NCBI GenBank assembly: GCA_964517765.1 | Contig: CAZFEN010000005.1 | Location: forward strand, 1 to 64,000 | Reading direction: 5' to 3' | Source of the DNA: Hydromicrobium sp964517765 | Lineage (GTDB): Bacteria > Actinomycetota > Humimicrobiia > Humimicrobiales > Humimicrobiaceae | DNA: 64,000 bases | Shown: one piece after another, positions 1 to 8,568 of the stretch | Numbering within the stretch: the stretch's first letter is position 1 | Layout of the letters: every line of letters begins with the position of its first letter | Translations under genes and position numbers: made by a program | Notes under the pieces: model-generated | Databases searched by the model: none | What the model was told of the DNA's origin: nothing | Seen by the model: only the letters and a program-made list of their open reading frames with translations

Positions 1-1
1 A

Positions 2-55
2 AAGGGCCTTGGAGTGCGGATAATCACGGCCGAGGATGTCTTCCCGGCCGATTAA
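2..55 (+). CDS. 3' end of an unidentified gene, cut by the window edge
   Basis: Seventeen in-frame codons end at TAA (53-55), giving a C-terminus ending ITAEDVFPAD. This stretch is richer in G and C than the intergenic DNA that follows, which fits coding sequence. The family cannot be told from so few residues. Another frame is open slightly further, to a TAG at 73-75, so the reading frame is only a preference. A sugar-metabolism gene would fit the neighbourhood, but that is a guess. Confidence 0.3.
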   Translation, partial: KGLGVRIITAEDVFPAD

Positions 56-57
56 GT

Positions 58-93
58 TTGACAAAGGATACATAGTTAGTTAAAATTACTAAC
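58..93 (+). promoter_or_regulatory. Promoter with overlapping operator for the arabinose-type operon
   Basis: TTGACA (58-63), a 17-bp spacer and TAAAAT (81-86) form a near-consensus sigma-70 type promoter. The -10 box lies inside the inverted repeat GTTAGT-N7-ACTAAC (75-80 and 88-93), so a bound repressor would block the promoter directly. The half-site core GTTAGT also occurs in the larger xylose operator near 8170. The obvious candidate ligand is the ROK-family protein encoded two genes downstream. About 90 bases of leader would precede the first start codon. Confidence 0.6.
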
Positions 94-183
94 ATATGTA
101 TTTTAATTTAAAATTGTTTTTTGTTTCAGGAAGTTGATGTTAGCTTACTAAATAGAAATAAAATTTTTTAAGAAAGGCTTAAA

Positions 184-1575
184 ATGATAAGGATAGGTTT
201 TGTTCCATCTCACAGATCGCCGTTTAATAAAGAATGGGCAATAAGTATGAGAGATAAGGTAATCAAGTCTATTGAAGAGAACATAGGGGAAGTTGAATTA
301 ATATTCCCTGATAAAGAATTTACTGACGGCGGGCTGGTTACTTTCATGGAGGATGCTAAAAAAGTTATTAAACTCTTTAAAGAAAAAGATATCCAGGGTC
401 TTCTTATAGGCATGATGACTTTTGGTGAAGAGATACCAAATCTCTTAATTGCTGAAGCTTTCAGCAACATTCCTATTCAGGTTTTTGGCACAAAGGAAGG
501 ACCGTTTACTGAAGATGGGAACAGAAAGTCAGACTCATTTTGCGGTACCATCTCCACTGCAGCAGGACTATCAAGAAGAAATATAAAGTTTGATTTTTCG
601 GGGATTTATTTTCCCGAAGAAGAGGGATTCATATCTGATGTGAGAAAGTTTTCTAAAACGGTAAATGCTTTAGAAGGCTTTAAAGGAATGAAGATAGGCG
701 CAATCGGTCCGAGGCCTGCTCCCTTTGAGACATGTGCAATAAATGAAGTATCGCTGATAGAAAAATTTAGAATTAAAGTTGTACCTTATACTCTTCTTAA
801 ATTGAAGGCAGATATTGAGAGTATTGGAGAAAAGGATGTAGAGGAAATAAAAAATGATATAGAAAAATCTTTTGAATGCAAGCTTGTAGATAGTAAAATA
901 ATATCTAAAATCGCAAAGCTTGAGTATGTGCTTAAAAAATACGCAGCTGAAGAAGATCTTTCCGGTTTTGGGATACAATGCTGGACAGCGATGCAGGAAG
1001 AGATTGGGTTATCTCCCTGTGTCAGCATGGGAAGACTCACCGATAAAGGTATAATGTGTGCATGCGAGGTCGATCTTCACGGGACAATTACGATGGTAAT
1101 ACAGTATCTTTTGACTGCAAATCAGGGCGTACCTCATTTTGTTGACTGGACCATACAGAACCAGGAGGACGAAAATATCTTTCTGGCATGGCACTGCGGA
1201 AATGCCCCGGCAAGCCTGAGGTGCGATTCATGCAAACCAAGGATTGATACGCACTCGATACTGGGCTGGCAGATTGGTTATGATAAAAGCTATGGAACAG
1301 GAGAATTTCAGTTAAAAGATGGACTCTTAACCATAAATAGATTCGGGGAGATAGGCGGAAAATTTAAGATGCTTTCTACGGTTGGTGAAGCAATACCTGA
1401 TAATAGAACACTCAGGGGTTCCTGGAAATGGGTTAAGGTAAAAGATTTAAAAAAGCTTTATAGAACCATAATAGAGGAAGGCTTTACACATCATGCCAGC
1501 ACGATGTACGGAGATTTGAGGAAGGAAATGAACACTTTTTGTAAATTTGCGGGAATAGATATTATAGAAGTATGA
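184..1575 (+). CDS. L-fucose/L-arabinose isomerase family protein
   Basis: The 463-residue protein belongs to the L-fucose isomerase-related family (COG2407 type), aldose-ketose isomerases that use a divalent metal. The N-terminal half is a two-layer substrate-binding region. The C-terminal half holds the family signatures: QCWTAMQ (265-271), ACEVDLHGT (293-301, with the acidic residues expected as metal ligands) and WHCGNAP (336-342). AGAAAGG lies just upstream of ATG. It heads an operon with a ROK regulator, ribulokinase and L-ribulose-5-phosphate 4-epimerase, so it probably supplies L-ribulose from L-arabinose in place of a classical AraA. That substrate is inferred from context; fucose, arabinose or a related sugar is possible from sequence alone. 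Confidence 0.8.
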   Translation: MIRIGFVPSHRSPFNKEWAISMRDKVIKSIEENIGEVELIFPDKEFTDGGLVTFMEDAKKVIKLFKEKDIQGLLIGMMTFGEEIPNLLIAEAFSNIPIQVFGTKEGPFTEDGNRKSDSFCGTISTAAGLSRRNIKFDFSGIYFPEEEGFISDVRKFSKTVNALEGFKGMKIGAIGPRPAPFETCAINEVSLIEKFRIKVVPYTLLKLKADIESIGEKDVEEIKNDIEKSFECKLVDSKIISKIAKLEYVLKKYAAEEDLSGFGIQCWTAMQEEIGLSPCVSMGRLTDKGIMCACEVDLHGTITMVIQYLLTANQGVPHFVDWTIQNQEDENIFLAWHCGNAPASLRCDSCKPRIDTHSILGWQIGYDKSYGTGEFQLKDGLLTINRFGEIGGKFKMLSTVGEAIPDNRTLRGSWKWVKVKDLKKLYRTIIEEGFTHHASTMYGDLRKEMNTFCKFAGIDIIEV

Positions 1576-1630
1576 GTTTTGATATTATAAATACCAAAAA
1601 ATATATAAATGATAAATTGTAATTAAATGC

Positions 1631-1636
1631 TATAAT
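1631..1636 (+). promoter_or_regulatory. -10 box immediately upstream of the ROK gene start
   Basis: A perfect TATAAT ends nine bases before the ATG at 1646, and no Shine-Dalgarno sequence is visible. Transcription from it would begin at or next to the start codon, giving a leaderless or almost leaderless mRNA. No good -35 box is seen at 17 bp. The gene could also be read through from the upstream isomerase gene. Confidence 0.45.
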
Positions 1637-1645
1637 TTTTTTATT

Positions 1646-2899
1646 ATGATTTACAGAAAAGAAAAAAATAATATTTCACTGAAAGAAATAAATAAGAAAA
1701 ACATACTTAAAATAGTAATAGATGTGGGACAGATCTCCCGGATCGACATATCAAGACAGCTTAAAATAAGCCGTCCTACTACTTCTGCATATATTGGGGA
1801 ACTTATCGAGGAAGGCCTCATAGAAGAGATTGGTAAAAGTGATTCTACTTCATCCGGTGGTAAAAAAGCAGTACTTCTTCAATTTAGAGTCAGAGCCGGT
1901 TATATATTAGGAGTAATGATAGGAGTAAAGAATATCAGAATTGCTCTAACTGATTTAGGATCAAATATAATAGAAATAGTAAAGATTCCAACTGAAGAAT
2001 GGCTTGGGCCGGATGCAGTAATAGATAAACTGGTGAAGAATATTAAGGAAATCATAAAAAAATTCAAGATTAACAAAGAAGAAATAATAGGTATTGGGAT
2101 TGGAGCAACGGGCCTGGTTGACAGCAAGAAAGGTCTGGTTATTTTTTCACCTAACCTGAATGGATGGAATAATATAAAAGTGAAAGAGACCGTAGAGAGA
2201 AAAATTGGTCTTCCTGCTTTTATTGAAAATGAATGCAGGGTTCAGGCAATCGCAGAGAAAAAATATGGGCTTGCTAAAAATATTAAGAATTTCGTCTGTG
2301 TTGAAACCGGGACCGGCATAGGTACCGGTGTGTTTATAGATAACAGGCTTGTAAGCGGGGATAAAGGGATGGCAGGAGAGGTCGGACATATAATAACTAA
2401 TCTGGCGGGAAACAGGGTATGTCATTGCGGAAACATAGGATGTCTTGAAACTCTGTGTTCGACGAGCTATCTTTTAGAAGATATAGCAGATGATATAAAA
2501 AAAAGCAGTACATCTTCTGGGAAGAGTAAGAGCGGTTTAAAATTGGAAGATCTATATGATCTTTATAATCAGGGTAATAAAATAGCTACAATAAATATAG
2601 AGAAAAACGCTGAATATCTGGGTATCGGAATTTCTAATACAATCAAAATGTTTAATCCGGAACTTATTATAATTCATGGAGAAGTTATCAAATTCGGTGA
2701 GAAGTATTTAAAGAAAGTAAAGGAATCAGTTACTAAAAATACATTCCCCAAGGTTAAGGATGATTACAATATTCAATTTTCAGAAATGGGAGATAATGTC
2801 GGAGTTATTGGGGCCGCATCTATTGTTTTTAATAATATTTTCGATCTTGATAGTTCAAGTGTAGCCGGTCATTATATTATAAAAAAGATAATAAACTAA
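1646..2899 (+). CDS. ROK-family transcriptional repressor (XylR/NagC type), arabinose operon
   Basis: The 417-residue protein has an N-terminal winged helix-turn-helix (about residues 15-65, with recognition segment ISRQLKISRPTTSAYI) followed by a ROK sugar-kinase-like domain. Visible ROK marks are GIGATGLVD, the ETGTGIGTGVF phosphate-binding loop, GEVGH (244-248) and the zinc motif CHCGNIGCLE (259-268). Full-length ROK repressors of this architecture bind sugars and release operators. It lies between the isomerase and ribulokinase genes, so the pentose operon is the natural target; the inverted repeat at 75-93 is a candidate site. No upstream in-frame start and no ribosome binding site are seen, so the first ATG next to TATAAT is taken. 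Confidence 0.88.
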   Translation: MIYRKEKNNISLKEINKKNILKIVIDVGQISRIDISRQLKISRPTTSAYIGELIEEGLIEEIGKSDSTSSGGKKAVLLQFRVRAGYILGVMIGVKNIRIALTDLGSNIIEIVKIPTEEWLGPDAVIDKLVKNIKEIIKKFKINKEEIIGIGIGATGLVDSKKGLVIFSPNLNGWNNIKVKETVERKIGLPAFIENECRVQAIAEKKYGLAKNIKNFVCVETGTGIGTGVFIDNRLVSGDKGMAGEVGHIITNLAGNRVCHCGNIGCLETLCSTSYLLEDIADDIKKSSTSSGKSKSGLKLEDLYDLYNQGNKIATINIEKNAEYLGIGISNTIKMFNPELIIIHGEVIKFGEKYLKKVKESVTKNTFPKVKDDYNIQFSEMGDNVGVIGAASIVFNNIFDLDSSSVAGHYIIKKIIN

Positions 2900-2943
2900 A
2901 GCTGAACCTTTTTTGATAATAAATATCTTAAGAAAAATACAAT

Positions 2944-4605
2944 ATGAGTAAATCCAGATATGTAATGGGTATTGATTTTGGCACTGATTCTGTACGTTCG
3001 ATCATTGTTGATATTTCAAATGGCGAGGAAATATCTACTCATGTATCATATTTTAAAAGATGGGCTGAAGGGCTGTTTTGCAGCCCTGAGAAAAACAAGT
3101 TTCGGCAGCATCCTCTGGATCATATCGAATCCCTCGAAGACTCGGTAGTCGGAGCGCTGAAAAAAATTAATCCGGATACCAAAGGTAATATAATAGGAAT
3201 AGGGATAGATACAACCGGCTCTACTGCCGGACCGGTAGATCAAAACGGTACGGTGCTGGCTTTAAAAGAGGAATTTTCTGATAACCCTGATGCTATGTTT
3301 GTAATGTGGAAGGATCACAGTACCGTAGAAGAAGCAGAATTGATAAATAAAGTCGCCAGATCATGGGGAGGAGAAGATTATACCAAATTTGAAGGCGGAG
3401 TATATTCTTCCGAATGGTTCTGGTCAAAGATACTCCATATATTAAAGAAGGATGACAGGGTAAGAAAAGCTGCTTTCTCCTGGGTGGAGCATGCAGACTG
3501 GATACCTGCCATACTAACCGGTAATATAGATCCGCTGAAGATGAAGCGCAGCAGATGCGCTGCGGGGCATAAAGCGATGTGGCATGCTTCCTGGGGAGGA
3601 TTGCCTCCGGAAGATTTTCTTAAAAGGATATCGCCTCTGCTGTCAGGTTTAAGGGACAGATTATATGCTGAGACATACACCTCGGATATTCCTGCAGGAG
3701 GATTATCTGCGGAATGGGCAGAAAGGCTCGGCTTAAAGAAAGATATTCCAATATCGGTAGGAGCTTATGATTCTCATATGGGAGCAGTAGGGGCAGGAGT
3801 TGAGCCGGGTGTTTTTGTAAAAATAATCGGTACTTCCTGTTGTGATATAACAGTAAGTCCAAAAGATGAAATCGGAGAAAAACTGGTGGCTGGCATATGC
3901 GGGCAGGTTGATGGTTCCGTAATACCGGGTATGATAGGACTGGAAGCAGGACAATCTGCTTATGGAGATGTTTATGCATGGCTTCGGGACATACTTTCCT
4001 GGCCCATGGAAAATTTACTTTCAAGTACCCTGGATAAAAAAGAGATTGAAAAAGCAGTTGATTCAATTTTTCCCGGAATTACTGAAGCGGCTTCTAAAAT
4101 CGATCCGGAAAAAAGCAGTTTAATTGCTATTGATTGGTTAAATGGAAGAAGGACTCCTTTTGCAGACCAGAAGCTAAAGGGAGCAATTTTAGGTTTGACA
4201 CTGGGGATCAATGCACCCAGGCTATTCAGAGCGTTGATTGAGGCAACTGCTTTTGGAGCAAAAGCTATTATAGAAAGATTTAATCAGGAAAATATTACAA
4301 TAAACCAGGTGGTAGCAATAGGAGGAGTACCTAAGAAATCACCATTAGCCATGCAGATACTATCAGATGTGCTGAATATGCCTGTAAAAGTAACTAAATC
4401 CAAGCAGGCTGTAGCTCTGGGAGCCGCTATATTCGGAGCAGTAGCAGCCGGAACATATAAATCAGTTGAAGAAGCCCAGAAACATATGGCATCAGGATTT
4501 GAGACCGTGTATTATCCGGATAAGAAAAATATTTTCATTTATAATAATATATATGCCAGATATAAGAGATTAGGAAGTATACTGGAGAATGAATTAAGAA
4601 AATGA
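2944..4605 (+). CDS. araB: Ribulokinase
   Basis: This FGGY-family kinase of 553 residues matches the usual length of ribulokinase and should phosphorylate L-ribulose to L-ribulose 5-phosphate with ATP. The N-terminal ATPase fold starts with GIDFGTDSVRS, followed by the GIDTTGSTAGPVD segment typical of AraB. The C-terminal half has GAYDSHMGAVGAG, then IIGTSCCDI and AIGGVPKKSPL. It is the third gene of the arabinose-type operon and overlaps the next gene by four bases (ATGA), implying translational coupling with the epimerase. AraB rather than xylulokinase is supported by the long form and by the neighbouring araD. Confidence 0.93.
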   Translation: MSKSRYVMGIDFGTDSVRSIIVDISNGEEISTHVSYFKRWAEGLFCSPEKNKFRQHPLDHIESLEDSVVGALKKINPDTKGNIIGIGIDTTGSTAGPVDQNGTVLALKEEFSDNPDAMFVMWKDHSTVEEAELINKVARSWGGEDYTKFEGGVYSSEWFWSKILHILKKDDRVRKAAFSWVEHADWIPAILTGNIDPLKMKRSRCAAGHKAMWHASWGGLPPEDFLKRISPLLSGLRDRLYAETYTSDIPAGGLSAEWAERLGLKKDIPISVGAYDSHMGAVGAGVEPGVFVKIIGTSCCDITVSPKDEIGEKLVAGICGQVDGSVIPGMIGLEAGQSAYGDVYAWLRDILSWPMENLLSSTLDKKEIEKAVDSIFPGITEAASKIDPEKSSLIAIDWLNGRRTPFADQKLKGAILGLTLGINAPRLFRALIEATAFGAKAIIERFNQENITINQVVAIGGVPKKSPLAMQILSDVLNMPVKVTKSKQAVALGAAIFGAVAAGTYKSVEEAQKHMASGFETVYYPDKKNIFIYNNIYARYKRLGSILENELRK

Positions 4606-5324
4606 GTCTTTTAAAACTAAAAAAAGAAGTGCATAAGGCCAATATAAGACTTTATCAGAGCGGTCTGGTTACATCTACATTTGGTAATGCATCCGGAATT
4701 GATAGAGAGAGATCGCTTGTAGCTATTAAACCAAGTGGAGTGCCTTATAAAAAGCTAATGCCCGGAGATATAGTATTGGTAGATCTTGATGGAAATAAAA
4801 TAGAAGGAAATCTGAATCCTTCTTCTGATACAAAAACTCATCTGGAACTTTATAAAGCTTTTGCAGATATTGGGGGAGTGGCCCATACGCATTCAACTTA
4901 TGCTACTGCCTGGGCTCAAGCTGTAAAAGCCATACCATGCCTTGGTACCACTCATGCCGATTTTTTTTATGGTGAGATACCCTGTACCGGGATTATAGAA
5001 GACAGTTGCATATTAAAAGATTATGAGTTTGAAACTGGAAGGTTAATTGTAGATACTTTTAGATCTATAGATTATCATTATATGAAAGCGGTGCTGGTAG
5101 CATGTCACGGGCCATTTAGCTGGGGAGATAATGCCGAAGAGGCTGTAAAAATTAGTATTGCACTGGAGGAGATTGCAAAGACAGCACTTTATTCAATAAT
5201 AATTAATCCATCACTTAAAAATATAAAAAAGAACCTGCTTGATAAGCATTATTTAAGAAAACATGGAAAAGGTGCTTATTACGGGCAAAAAAAAATTTCT
5301 TATTATCCCAGACATAAAAATTAA
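4602..5324 (+). CDS. araD: L-ribulose-5-phosphate 4-epimerase
   Basis: The 240-residue class II aldolase-fold enzyme converts L-ribulose 5-phosphate to D-xylulose 5-phosphate, which enters the pentose phosphate pathway. Visible family marks are FGNASGID and KPSGVPY, plus the zinc ligands His95 and His97 in AHTHS and His169 in CHGPFSWG. These closely match the E. coli AraD positions. The start codon overlaps the araB stop. Together with the upstream kinase and isomerase-family gene it completes an arabinose-to-xylulose-5-phosphate route. L-fuculose-phosphate aldolase is the closest alternative, but length and context favour AraD. Confidence 0.92.
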   Translation: MSLLKLKKEVHKANIRLYQSGLVTSTFGNASGIDRERSLVAIKPSGVPYKKLMPGDIVLVDLDGNKIEGNLNPSSDTKTHLELYKAFADIGGVAHTHSTYATAWAQAVKAIPCLGTTHADFFYGEIPCTGIIEDSCILKDYEFETGRLIVDTFRSIDYHYMKAVLVACHGPFSWGDNAEEAVKISIALEEIAKTALYSIIINPSLKNIKKNLLDKHYLRKHGKGAYYGQKKISYYPRHKN

Positions 5325-5366
5325 ACTTTTCGGCATCTATGATAATAGAATAAGAATATTGCGGAG

Positions 5367-5390
5367 AGCAGGTGGGTACTGTTTTTTTAT
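5367..5390 (+). terminator. Weak intrinsic terminator after araD
   Basis: A short stem AGCAG / CTGTT (one G-U pair) with a 7-base loop runs into a row of seven T. It lies between the convergent araD and xylB genes, where a terminator is expected. The stem is only five pairs, so confidence is modest. Confidence 0.4.
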
Positions 5391-5395
5391 AGCAA

Positions 5396-6919
5396 TTAAA
5401 AACTGCCCAATTTTTTGAAGTCGTCTTTTAAGTCTTTATATAATGATTTATAAATCGCGTATAACTTCTTATATTTTTCGACATTTTCGGCTGCAGGATT
5501 ATTTTCTTTATCTTCACTTAATATTTTTTCAATACCTTCTTTTATGCTGGCATATATCCCGCATCCTGCGCCTGCGATGATAGCAGCTCCGAAAGCAGCA
5601 CCTTCTTCAATATTTAAAGTAACTACTTTTGAATTAAAAACATCTGCTATAATCTGTCTCCAGGTATCGCTTTTTGCGCCGCCGCCAAATAGGATTATCT
5701 TATCCGAATCAATATTGAGATCTCTCATCAAAGTGAGGCAATCAAGCTGGCTGAATGCTACTCCTTCCATAATCGATCTTACAAAGTGATCCGGACCGTG
5801 CAGGTAAGAAATACCAAAAAATACGCCTCTTGCATCCGGATCCGTATATGGTGTTCTCTCACCTGATAGATACGGTAAAAATATAAGTCCATCAGATCCT
5901 GCCGGAACTTGTTCTGCCTGTTTATCCAGTAAATTATATCCTTTTATATCAGGAAAATTTTTTATTATTTTTCCGGATGGACCAAACTCATCAAAATACC
6001 ATCTGAGTGATCCGGCAGCAGAAAGCGTTACTCCCGTGAGGTGCCACTTACCGGGAACTGCGTGACAAAAGGAATGAACCCTGCCCTGAGGGTCATATAA
6101 GGGTTTATCCATATGTGCAAATACTACACCCGAAGTTCCTATTGAATCTGAAATAAGCCCACTTTTTATAATACCGCTGCCAACTGCTCCGGCAGCATTA
6201 TCACTGCCGCCTCCTACTATAGGTGTACCTTCAATTAGACCTGTAAGGTTGGAAGCTTCTTCACTTACTTTTGAAGTTATTATATCGGATTCAAATACTT
6301 CCGGAAGCAGGGACTTTTCTATATTCAGTCCGTTTAAAATTTCATTTGACCAATTTCTGGAAGGTATATTCATAAGAATTGTACCGGAAGCATCCGAAAC
6401 TTCAGTTGCATACGTGTTTGATAACCTGTATCTTATATAGTCCTTCGGGAGAAGTATTTTTGATACTTTTTTATAATTTTCAGGTTCATTTTCTTTTAAC
6501 CATAGTATTTTAGGTGCAGTAAATCCGGGAAGAGCCCTATTATATGATAGTTTTATAAAACCATCATAGCCAAATATTTTATATATAGTTTCGCATTGTT
6601 TGAAAGTTCTTTGGTCACACCAGAGTATAGCGGGTCTGATTACATTTCCATTTTTATCTAAAAAAATACTTCCGTGCATCTGTCCCGATAGACCAATACC
6701 GGCAATATTTTTTGGAGAAACATTGGATTTTTTTATAACATCTTTTATAGTATTTATTGAAGCAATCCACCAGTCATTTGGAATCTGCTCAGCCCAGCCA
6801 GGTTTTGGAGTTATTAGTTTATAATCACTTGTACTTGAAGCTATTAGTTTACTGTTTTCATCTATTAACACAGCTCTGGTTGAACTTGTTCCTATATCGA
6901 TGCCTAAAAGATATCTCAT
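5396..6919 (-). CDS. xylB: Xylulokinase
   Basis: This FGGY-family kinase of 507 residues should phosphorylate D-xylulose to D-xylulose 5-phosphate. The N-terminus has GIDIGTSSTRAVLID. The xylulokinase-type segment GLSGQMHGSIFLD includes the QMHG motif that separates xylulokinases from ribulokinases. The C-terminal domain carries GGGSDNAAGAVGSG and FGGGAKSDTW. It lies 26 bp behind the xylose isomerase gene and is co-transcribed with it on the minus strand. It faces araD tail to tail, so products of both pentose routes meet at xylulose 5-phosphate. Confidence 0.94.
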   Translation of the reverse strand: MRYLLGIDIGTSSTRAVLIDENSKLIASSTSDYKLITPKPGWAEQIPNDWWIASINTIKDVIKKSNVSPKNIAGIGLSGQMHGSIFLDKNGNVIRPAILWCDQRTFKQCETIYKIFGYDGFIKLSYNRALPGFTAPKILWLKENEPENYKKVSKILLPKDYIRYRLSNTYATEVSDASGTILMNIPSRNWSNEILNGLNIEKSLLPEVFESDIITSKVSEEASNLTGLIEGTPIVGGGSDNAAGAVGSGIIKSGLISDSIGTSGVVFAHMDKPLYDPQGRVHSFCHAVPGKWHLTGVTLSAAGSLRWYFDEFGPSGKIIKNFPDIKGYNLLDKQAEQVPAGSDGLIFLPYLSGERTPYTDPDARGVFFGISYLHGPDHFVRSIMEGVAFSQLDCLTLMRDLNIDSDKIILFGGGAKSDTWRQIIADVFNSKVVTLNIEEGAAFGAAIIAGAGCGIYASIKEGIEKILSEDKENNPAAENVEKYKKLYAIYKSLYKDLKDDFKKLGSF

Positions 6920-6945
6920 AATTTTTGATATACCTACTCTTTATA

Positions 6946-8055
6946 TTATTTCATTCTTTTTGCTAATATTAATTCGATATCACCCCGGTGATTTTCCGGA
7001 TCATAGTATGCTTCCATTATTTCTTCGTTGGGTAAATTATTGATTCTTTCATTCATAATGTTCATTACCATAGAATTTATTTCAATAGCTTTCTGGACAG
7101 GCATTCTTTCCGGATTGATATCCATGCCAAAATATTCATTGTACCCTGACATTTTTAATGAAAAAAGCGAAGCTTCAGCCTGCTGCCATTCAATAACTCC
7201 AACATTTAAATCCTGGTCATAATTACCCATAGGCTGGCTGTTCCAGTGAGTATGGAATAGTCTGCTGTCTCTTGTAATTCTGCTGAAAGCATAAGGAGCA
7301 TCTTCAAATCCCATTCTGATATGTCCTATCTCAGGCTGCATTCCCAATAACTTATAACCTTTGTCGATAAGATCCCTATTAATTTTGGATTTTAATCTTG
7401 ATTCAATATCCCGGCAAGCCAGTAGTCCATCAACGGTTGTCCTATAAACATTGTTTGGAGCAGGTTCATATGGTTTTGGTTCTATGGCTACCGGTACTCC
7501 CGGTACTTCATCCATAGCATAAGCTACTGCGTCTTCAAATCTATCCCACATATCATAATAATTCGTACCCAGAGAGTAAAGATATCCATCAGATCCCGGC
7601 CATATACCGGCATGGTGCAAACCATTGTTTTTTACAAACTTCAAACAATTTATCAGAGTTTCTATTGCTTTGTCTCTATATTTATCAATAGGATTTGATA
7701 ATGAACCAAATTCATATTCTTTAGGATAAAATATTGAAGGATAACAGGAAAGCAACTTAATTCCGGTCTCCTGTTCGAGTTTTTTATAAAGGTGATAATT
7801 ATCTTCATTTGCTTCTGCAGGGTAATGAGCCTCTATGGCTTTAATTCCGTATTTTGCCATTTCTTTTGCCATTTCCAATCTCTGTGGAATATCTTTATTA
7901 AGTACAAATGCTTCATGAAATCTTCCACCGCCCGGCGTAAAATACCATATACCTATAGAGATTTTAGGATCAAGGTCATATGTGTTTAGATGTTTTATTA
8001 GTTCTTCTTTAGATCTTCTTTTTTCCTGATAACGAGTGTTTATAATGTTTTCCAT
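6946..8055 (-). CDS. xylA: Xylose isomerase (divergent, TIM-barrel)
   Basis: The 369-residue TIM-barrel protein carries metal-site segments aligning with actinobacterial-type xylose isomerase: AIEPKPYEP (first glutamate), QPEIGH (second glutamate and histidine), DQDLNVG (paired aspartates) and GMDINPER (final aspartate). It would convert D-xylose to D-xylulose for the adjacent xylB. AGAAAGG precedes the ATG at good spacing. It is transcribed divergently from a sugar ABC transporter, with a shared operator between them. Similarity to other sugar isomerase/epimerase barrels is high, so a related aldose such as rhamnose cannot be excluded from sequence alone. Confidence 0.75.
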   Translation of the reverse strand: MENIINTRYQEKRRSKEELIKHLNTYDLDPKISIGIWYFTPGGGRFHEAFVLNKDIPQRLEMAKEMAKYGIKAIEAHYPAEANEDNYHLYKKLEQETGIKLLSCYPSIFYPKEYEFGSLSNPIDKYRDKAIETLINCLKFVKNNGLHHAGIWPGSDGYLYSLGTNYYDMWDRFEDAVAYAMDEVPGVPVAIEPKPYEPAPNNVYRTTVDGLLACRDIESRLKSKINRDLIDKGYKLLGMQPEIGHIRMGFEDAPYAFSRITRDSRLFHTHWNSQPMGNYDQDLNVGVIEWQQAEASLFSLKMSGYNEYFGMDINPERMPVQKAIEINSMVMNIMNERINNLPNEEIMEAYYDPENHRGDIELILAKRMK

Positions 8056-8150
8056 TGGACCTTTCTATTGTTAGAATTATGTTATAAAATTGATTATAAA
8101 TATACTTTTCTTATAAGGATTATTTTTAACCACAATGGTTTTTATAGATT

Positions 8151-8239
8151 ATAGTATGAGAAATAAAATGGTTAGTCAAGTAAATTATATAAATATGTTA
8201 AATAAATGCCTTGACTAACCAGCATTTTACTTTTATAAT
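8151..8239. promoter_or_regulatory. Divergent xyl promoters sharing a 12-bp perfect inverted repeat
   Basis: TGGTTAGTCAAG (8169-8180) and its exact reverse complement CTTGACTAACCA (8210-8221) are separated by 29 bp. Each arm contains a -35 box. On the plus strand TTGACT (8211-8216), a 17-bp spacer and TATAAT (8234-8239) point at the ChvE-type transporter. On the minus strand TTGACT (8179-8174), a 17-bp spacer and TACTAT (8156-8151) point at xylA. The symmetry strongly suggests one repressor occupying both arms and silencing both promoters. The second ROK protein, whose own promoter carries the same half-site, is the best candidate. Confidence 0.75.
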
Positions 8240-8244
8240 AACTC

Positions 8245-8275
8245 AAATCAGTAACTATTATAAATCAGTAACTAT
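8245..8275 (+). repeat. Short tandem repeat in the transporter leader
   Basis: AAATCAGTAACTAT occurs twice with a 17-bp period (8245-8258 and 8262-8275), directly after the predicted transcription start of the transporter operon. It is followed by AT-only runs. It might be a protein-binding site or simple slippage. The rest of the intergenic stretch up to the conserved leader at about 8466 shows nothing else recognisable. Confidence 0.5.
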
Positions 8276-8465
8276 AATAAAATTATTATAAAATTATTAT
8301 ATTATAAAATCCATATAAAAATTAATCTCAAGCAATAAATTAGCAAGTAGTTCAAATATCTTAAATCCTGGGGATAAATCGATAATGAAGGAAACAGTAT
8401 TTTACATACTTTTAAAAATATTCCAAATAAATTTCAATATCAATATTAATATATGTAAAAATAAA

Positions 8466-8559
8466 GGGAGGAGATGTCTATGAAAAAAAGGGGTTTGCCT
8501 ATCTAATATTAAACAAATCCCGGATTATATTTTATCAAAAAAAGTTTATTTAAAAGGAG
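8466..8559 (+). promoter_or_regulatory. Conserved leader element with mini-ORF, copy 1
   Basis: A strong Shine-Dalgarno GGGAGGAG (8466-8473) precedes a tiny ORF, ATG 8480 to TAA 8506, coding MKKRGLPI. The mini-ORF overlaps the 5' arm of a hairpin: GGGGTTTG (8490-8497) pairs with CAAATCCC (8514-8521), including one G-U. The element ends at the AAGGAG that serves the downstream gene. The same layout recurs before the second binding-protein gene at 13975-14088, with a compensated stem (GGGATTTG / CAAATCCC) and shared CAAATCCCGGATTA. This conservation in non-coding leaders implies a regulatory RNA or a translated leader. Confidence 0.6.
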
Positions 8560-8568
8560 ATGAAAAAG

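Noticed and set aside
670..978. Several long minus-strand open frames inside the isomerase and other genes
   Set aside because: They are shadows of strongly supported plus-strand genes, without ribosome binding sites or recognisable domains.
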